DNA from: a bacterium | GTDB lineage: Bacteria > Patescibacteriota > Gracilibacteria > UM-FILTER-43-11 | Direction of reading: 5' to 3' | DNA length: 9,283 nucleotides | NCBI GenBank assembly: GCA_030426875.1 | Contig: JAUHXI010000044.1 | Coordinates: forward strand, 1-9,283 | In this document: positions 6,349 to 9,283 of the stretch, piece after piece | Layout of the letters: each line of letters begins with the position of its first letter | Numbering within the stretch: position 1 is the first letter of the stretch | Position numbers and translations under genes: made by a program | Notes under the pieces: model-generated | What the model was told of the DNA's origin: nothing | Database searches by the model: none | Seen by the model: only the letters and a program-made list of their open reading frames with translations

Positions 6349-6701
6349 TAGTAAGTAATTTTAAAGCAATCACCTGTCTCAGGGGCCAGCAAAATTTTCC
6401 ATTTGAAGTTTATCTCACCCAAATTCATTTCAGCCTCATTTCCAACATGATAACCCTAACTCCTCATTCCACCTCTTTTTTTGTTTGTTTTTTCTTTTCT
6501 TCATTTTTGGCAGCAAAAACGAAGCAAAAACGGCTGGGGAGAACACGACGCGGCATCAACTTTATTCCTTTATTCATTGTTTTACCCGCTCGTTTTTCTC
6601 CAGACTCCTGAATTTCCCGGGAAGTCGGCAGCTGCTCAATGGGCTCTTGCACACCCCGCTCTTCGGGCAGGCCTCTGCTTAGAGGGAATTTTTTATTTTA
6701 C
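6349..6701. other. Non-coding stretch with a GC-shifted core, no convincing gene
   Basis: The left part (about 6349-6510) is A/T-rich, with long T runs on the plus strand. From about 6511 to 6686 the base composition changes, with GC-rich words such as gacgcggc, cccgggaa and ccccgctcttcgggc. It opens with a 10-bp direct repeat AGCAAAAACG (6512-6521 and 6523-6532). Short frames exist on both strands (a GTG-started 62-codon frame on minus at 6464-6652, and 65 codons on plus at 6485-6682), but none resembles a known protein. The plus-strand hairpin with a T run at the right edge suggests a short plus-strand RNA may end there. I do not recognise 6S, tmRNA, SRP RNA or RNase P RNA. Confidence 0.4.
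6672..6699 (+). terminator. Terminator-like hairpin on plus strand
   Basis: CCTCT-GCTT-AGAGG (6672-6685) is followed by GAA, six T residues, A and four T residues. The T run lies on the plus-strand side only, so it would not terminate the polymerase gene, which is read on the minus strand. It implies a plus-strand transcript in the preceding 150-200 bp, or chance. The stem is only five pairs. Confidence 0.35.
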
Positions 6702-7904
6702 TCACATCACCCCCAACCGCTCATCATCACTCTTTTTCCTATTTTTCTTCTTAAAAAACAAGCTCGACCCACTCGTGAGGGTGAACTGACCATAGCGTTT
6801 ATTTAAGTCATCCTTCACGCGATTCAAGTCCTCTTCATGCACGACCGATTCCACATCTTCAAACAAGCTCAACTGCCTTATTTTTGAGGAGCTCAATTTT
6901 TGTAATAAAATACCTGTTGAGCGCCACCAGCTGCCTTTTGGGATTTTATCCACTAATGTTTGAAGCGCTCCAGCCAACTTAAAAAAATCATGAGTCGGTT
7001 TTGCAAAAGAGTGGTTCAAATAAATCCGCTTGAATTCCCGGTCCCGCAAGTACAAATTCAACTCCCCCGCAGCCAACTGGTGACGGTGCAACGACTCCAG
7101 ACTCCGCTCTAAATGATAAAAGGCCATTCCCTCCACATCTTTAATATTCTGAGTGGGCTGATCAAAGCTGCTCGTTCGACCAATTTGCTTGGGAATTCTG
7201 GTGCTAGCATCTACCTTGAACATGTACTCACCTCGTAGCTCTTTCCACAATAAAATACCATTCCTACCAAACAAATTTTTGATGATGGACATGGGTAAAT
7301 CTCGCATCTGCTGAGCAAGCTGAACGCCATAACGTTTAACAGCCAATTGCCGCTGCCGCCCAATGCCGGGAACGTCACCCACTTCAATCCCTTCAAGGAA
7401 TTTAGAAACCTGAGCTTGAGGAAGTACCACCGTTCCATTTGGCTTCTTCTTTTCACAAGCCATCTTTGCCAGCACTTTATTGGTCGAAATCCCGACTGTC
7501 ACCGTGATCCCTAACTTCTGCCACACCTCTTCCCGAATGGCATCGCCAATGGCTTCAAAGCTTTTTCTATGCATCTGATCGATCCCTGTTAGATCCAAGT
7601 AAGCCTCATCAATCGAACTGACCTGAACGACCGGGCTCCACTGCTTTAAAATGGCCATGAGCCGCCGAGAAACCAGGGTGTAAAATCGGAAATCCCCTTC
7701 AATAAAAATGCCTTCGGGACAATTTTTTTTCGCTTCCCAATACGGCATCACGGTGTTCACCCCTCGGAATTTAGCCTCATGTGTTTTGGCCAACACAAAA
7801 CTCCCAATCCGCCCCAACACCATCACGGGTTTTCCCCTCAAATGAGGCTTACGAGAGAGTTCGCAGCTGGCAAAAAAACTGTCGGCATCGATGAGGGCAA
7901 TCAT
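6702..7904 (-). CDS. Y-family translesion DNA polymerase (DinB/UmuC-like)
   Basis: The product has 400 residues. The palm carries D6 and D8 (DADSFFAS) and the SIDEAYLDLTG motif with D99 and E100, the metal-binding catalytic acids. F11 sits at the steric-gate position that excludes ribonucleotides. A helix-hairpin-helix appears at about 175-184 (VGDVPGIGRQ), followed by the little-finger domain. QLSLF at 344-348 is a consensus beta-clamp-binding motif near the C-terminus, and the tail ends in a basic stretch (FFKKKNRKK). The N-terminal wording (DADSFFASCE, LRGKPVMVL) is closer to UmuC, while the size and FF pair also fit DinB, so I give no symbol. It lies 143 bp downstream of a LexA/UmuD-like gene on the same strand. 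That implies damage-induced expression and a role in error-prone bypass of lesions. No Shine-Dalgarno motif precedes the ATG. Confidence 0.93.
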   Translation of the reverse strand: MIALIDADSFFASCELSRKPHLRGKPVMVLGRIGSFVLAKTHEAKFRGVNTVMPYWEAKKNCPEGIFIEGDFRFYTLVSRRLMAILKQWSPVVQVSSIDEAYLDLTGIDQMHRKSFEAIGDAIREEVWQKLGITVTVGISTNKVLAKMACEKKKPNGTVVLPQAQVSKFLEGIEVGDVPGIGRQRQLAVKRYGVQLAQQMRDLPMSIIKNLFGRNGILLWKELRGEYMFKVDASTRIPKQIGRTSSFDQPTQNIKDVEGMAFYHLERSLESLHRHQLAAGELNLYLRDREFKRIYLNHSFAKPTHDFFKLAGALQTLVDKIPKGSWWRSTGILLQKLSSSKIRQLSLFEDVESVVHEEDLNRVKDDLNKRYGQFTLTSGSSLFFKKKNRKKSDDERLGVM

Positions 7905-7935
7905 GGAGTGGGGGATTAAAATAAAATCTCAAAGA

Positions 7936-7985
7936 CGACAGCAATAGAAGGCGAGAGTGGCCACTCTCGCCTTCTATTGCTGTCG
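7936..7985. repeat. Perfect 50-bp palindrome
   Basis: The 25 bases at 7936-7960 are exactly repeated as reverse complement at 7961-7985, with no spacer and the centre at TGGCCA. The arms begin CGACAGCAATAGAAGG and stop being symmetric at 7935/7986. It lies between the repressor stop (8048) and the polymerase start (7904), so it is in the middle of the presumed shared transcript and would fold into a hairpin of about 23 pairs. No T run follows directly on either strand, so it is not a standard intrinsic terminator. Confidence 0.95.
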
Positions 7986-8047
7986 GGTGAGTTGGAATGA
8001 GTCGTGTTTCGTAAGGGGGCAGGCATACCTGTCTTCTACAAAATAGA

Positions 8048-8620
8048 TCACAATTTCCGCACCACTCCCTTCACCACTCCCATCATTCCCTGATGCACAT
8101 AATCCTCAAGGGGTAAATCGGGATAGTCTGGGTGAGCGGATTCTAGAATGAACTGGCCATTACTCTTTTTTAGGGTTTTGACTAGCATTTGACCTTCTAG
8201 GCTGACGACCACTGTGTCGTTTAGGTAGGCTCCTGTACTGCGTTGAACGATCACGATGTCACCATCAAAAATGCCCGCCTGACTCATGCTGTCCCCCTTC
8301 ATTTTTAAAAAGAAGGTGCTGTGAGGCTGATCGACCAAATAGTCATCCAGGCTCATTTGGTCACTGGCCTCCTCTTCGGCTGGACTGGGAAAGCCCGCCT
8401 GGACAGATCTGTAGTGAGGTAGGCTCATGAACTTTCGCCCAGGGATCAATTTTTGATTTTTCTTCTTCAAATATCCCGCCGTGACGAGTTTATTGATGGT
8501 GTAATAGGCAGTGGATTTGGATTTACACCCAAACAATTGCCGCATCGCATCGTAGGTCGGAAGCTCCTTGTTTTCCCGATAAAAAAGTCTAAGTTTTTGA
8601 AGTTGAGATTCGTAGATCAT
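8048..8620 (-). CDS. lexA: LexA-like SOS repressor with UmuD-like S24 peptidase domain
   Basis: The product has 190 residues. Residues 1-65 form a LexA-type winged helix (LPTYDAMRQLFGCKSKSTAYYTINKLVTAGYL is the recognition region, about 20-51). Residues 70-190 form the S24 self-cleavage domain. The cleavage site is Ala75-Gly76 in VQAGFPSPA, wording almost identical to the UmuD site. The catalytic Ser111 lies in GDSM and the Lys148 in VKTLKK; their spacing (37) equals that of E. coli LexA and UmuD, and the cleavage-to-Ser distance (36) equals UmuD. In known relatives, RecA filaments on damaged DNA trigger self-cleavage and derepression. A dyad fitting a LexA box overlaps its own promoter, so it likely represses itself and the polymerase gene downstream. 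After cleavage the C-terminal part might also act as a UmuD'-like polymerase partner; that is speculative. It has no Shine-Dalgarno motif. Confidence 0.92.
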   Translation of the reverse strand: MIYESQLQKLRLFYRENKELPTYDAMRQLFGCKSKSTAYYTINKLVTAGYLKKKNQKLIPGRKFMSLPHYRSVQAGFPSPAEEEASDQMSLDDYLVDQPHSTFFLKMKGDSMSQAGIFDGDIVIVQRSTGAYLNDTVVVSLEGQMLVKTLKKSNGQFILESAHPDYPDLPLEDYVHQGMMGVVKGVVRKL

Positions 8621-8701
8621 GACAGTAGTATTTATAGTCTATTGATTGGCAGTCATTCTTGCTAAGGTTGCAGGAATAAGGTCATTTGGAAGACAATCTT
8701 T

Positions 8702-8730
8702 ATTTTAGTGAACAAAAGTTTACTAATCAA
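8702..8730 (-). promoter_or_regulatory. Promoter of the LexA-like/polymerase unit
   Basis: On the minus strand, -35 TTGATT (8730-8725) and -10 TAAAAT (8707-8702) have a 17-bp spacer. The RNA would start near 8695, leaving an untranslated leader of about 75 nt before the ATG at 8620. The spacer and half of the -10 box are covered by the operator dyad. Confidence 0.65.
8705..8726. promoter_or_regulatory. Probable LexA operator (SOS box)
   Basis: Half-sites TTAGTGAAC (8705-8713) and GTTTACTAA (8718-8726) are inverted copies with one mismatch, separated by AAAA. The core GAAC-N4-GTTT differs by one base from GAAC-N4-GTTC, the LexA box known from Bacillus and actinobacteria. It overlaps the spacer and -10 box of the repressor promoter, where binding would block RNA polymerase. 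By eye I found no second copy in the window. Confidence 0.65.
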
Positions 8731-8818
8731 GCGTTTTGAGTTGACTTTAAGTGGTGTTCGATTTGCAACGCTTTTTAAGCGTGGACTTTAAACCTTTAAA
8801 AAGTAGACACTTTTTTAA

Positions 8819-8847
8819 TTGACTTTCCCTTCATAATCCGTCATACT
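8819..8847 (+). promoter_or_regulatory. Candidate promoter for the RRM protein
   Basis: TTGACT (8819-8824) and CATACT (8842-8847) are separated by 17 bp on the plus strand. The RNA start would be near 8854, giving an A/T-rich leader of about 95 nt before the ATG at 8949. The area between this and the divergent repressor promoter holds short stems (ACGCTT-TTT-AAGCGT at 8768-8782; AAAAAGT-AGAC-ACTTTTT just before the promoter) and three GACTTT repeats, but no gene. Confidence 0.5.
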
Positions 8848-8948
8848 TGAGACATCAGTTTTCACATTGTGTTTTATCGTTCCATTTTAGGTTAGGATAG
8901 ACGTTCAGTGAGGTAAATTGTGTTTTATTTTCTATCCTTTATATTATT

Positions 8949-9230
8949 ATGGATGATTCTAATGGAAGCGCCGCTGGTGCTAAATTATTTGTAGGAAGCC
9001 TCTCATGGGGTGTTACTACTGAAATGCTTCGTGAAGCTTTTGAACAAGCTGGAACCGTTGTAGACGCTATCGTGATCTCTGATCGCGAATCTGGTCGCTC
9101 TAGAGGTTTTGGTTTTGTTGAGATGTCTTCTCCTGAAGAGGCTCAAGCTGCTATCCAAATGTGGGATGGTAAAGAGCTTGACGGTCGACCGATCAATGTC
9201 ACCGTGGCTAAGCCAAAAGAAGAAAGATAA
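8949..9230 (+). CDS. Single-RRM RNA-binding protein
   Basis: The product has 93 residues and consists almost entirely of one RNA-recognition motif. RNP2 is KLFVGSLSW (about 13-21) and RNP1 is SRGFGFVEM (about 51-59); the aromatic residues that stack on RNA bases are present. The ending KELDGRPINVTVAKPKEER closes the fold, and there is no glycine-rich tail. Such small bacterial RRM proteins (Rbp type, known from cyanobacteria, Bacteroidetes and others) bind single-stranded RNA, and some respond to cold; the target here is unknown. Codons such as GCT, GGT, CGT and GAA are used more regularly than in the neighbours, suggesting strong expression. The start lacks a Shine-Dalgarno motif (A/T-rich tract TTTATATTATT). 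A strong terminator follows immediately. Confidence 0.92.
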   Translation: MDDSNGSAAGAKLFVGSLSWGVTTEMLREAFEQAGTVVDAIVISDRESGRSRGFGFVEMSSPEEAQAAIQMWDGKELDGRPINVTVAKPKEER

Positions 9231-9246
9231 TTTTTTCTTAAACCAT

Positions 9247-9278
9247 AAAAAAACACCCCATTCGTGGGGTGTTTTTTT
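9247..9278 (+). terminator. Strong intrinsic terminator after the RRM gene
   Basis: The stem is 14 pairs: seven A residues plus CACCCCA pair with TGGGGTG plus seven T residues, around a UUCG tetraloop (9261-9264). The T run closes the plus-strand end. Because the A run pairs with it, the same structure could also stop transcription arriving on the minus strand from the right. Confidence 0.92.
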
Positions 9279-9283
9279 GTTTG

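Noticed and set aside
6464..6652. A 62-codon minus-strand frame with a GTG start, and 65- and 102-codon plus-strand frames in the same place
   Set aside because: All overlap each other, none has a ribosome-binding site or recognisable domain, and the basic Lys-rich end of the minus frame comes from the T-rich tract. Kept only as an unexplained region.
7936..7985. The palindrome as an ordinary intrinsic terminator
   Set aside because: There is no immediate T run on either side, and a 23-pair stem is far longer than needed; termination cannot be excluded but the sequence does not show it.
3837..8050. Recoding of TGA as an amino acid, as in some candidate-phylum bacteria
   Set aside because: TGA ends the M23, polymerase and LexA-like genes at positions that give family-typical protein ends, and no frame needs TGA read-through.

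Overview
The window is a moderately AT-rich bacterial chromosome segment. Most genes are on the minus strand; only the RNA-binding protein at the right end is on the plus strand. The lineage cannot be fixed from sequence alone. Secreted proteins with long Thr/Ser/Gly linkers after a 'CGDD' motif resemble myxobacterial surface proteins, but the base composition is too AT-rich for a typical myxobacterium. The near absence of Shine-Dalgarno motifs (about 1 in 10 starts) and the small operons would also fit an uncultured or candidate-phylum lineage. TAA, TAG and TGA all appear to be used as stops.

Layout from left to right. Positions 1-1971 hold three consecutive minus-strand genes for exported, probably lipid-anchored or membrane-anchored proteins. 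The first is a cysteine-rich protein cut by the window edge, with a strong promoter. The other two are tandem paralogues with nearly the same signal and linker DNA but strongly diverged C-terminal domains. Positions 1972-2263 are a non-coding stretch with a terminator-like hairpin and a two-hairpin inverted-repeat element of MITE/REP type. Positions 2264-3671 encode an ECF sigma factor and an overlapping single-pass membrane protein, probably its anti-sigma factor. Positions 3837-6253 encode a MurJ/MviN-family flippase followed by an M23 peptidase, both tied to the cell wall. Positions 6254-6701 contain the murJ promoter and a GC-shifted stretch without a convincing gene, closed by a plus-strand terminator-like hairpin.

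Positions 6702-8730 form an SOS-type unit. A LexA-like repressor carries a UmuD-like self-cleavage site and is followed by a Y-family translesion polymerase with a beta-clamp motif. A 22-bp dyad containing GAAC-N4-GTTT lies across the promoter in front of the repressor, so autoregulation by this protein is the natural reading. Between the two genes lies a perfect 50-bp palindrome that no annotated gene explains. Positions 8819-9279 hold a plus-strand promoter, a single-RRM RNA-binding protein and a textbook UUCG-loop terminator.

The most unusual items are the 50-bp palindrome inside the SOS unit, the operator-promoter overlap, the tandem secreted paralogues with conserved front and diverged back halves, and a MurJ-family protein that seems to lack two arginines important in E. 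coli MurJ. I see no CRISPR array, no tRNA or rRNA gene and no transposase.
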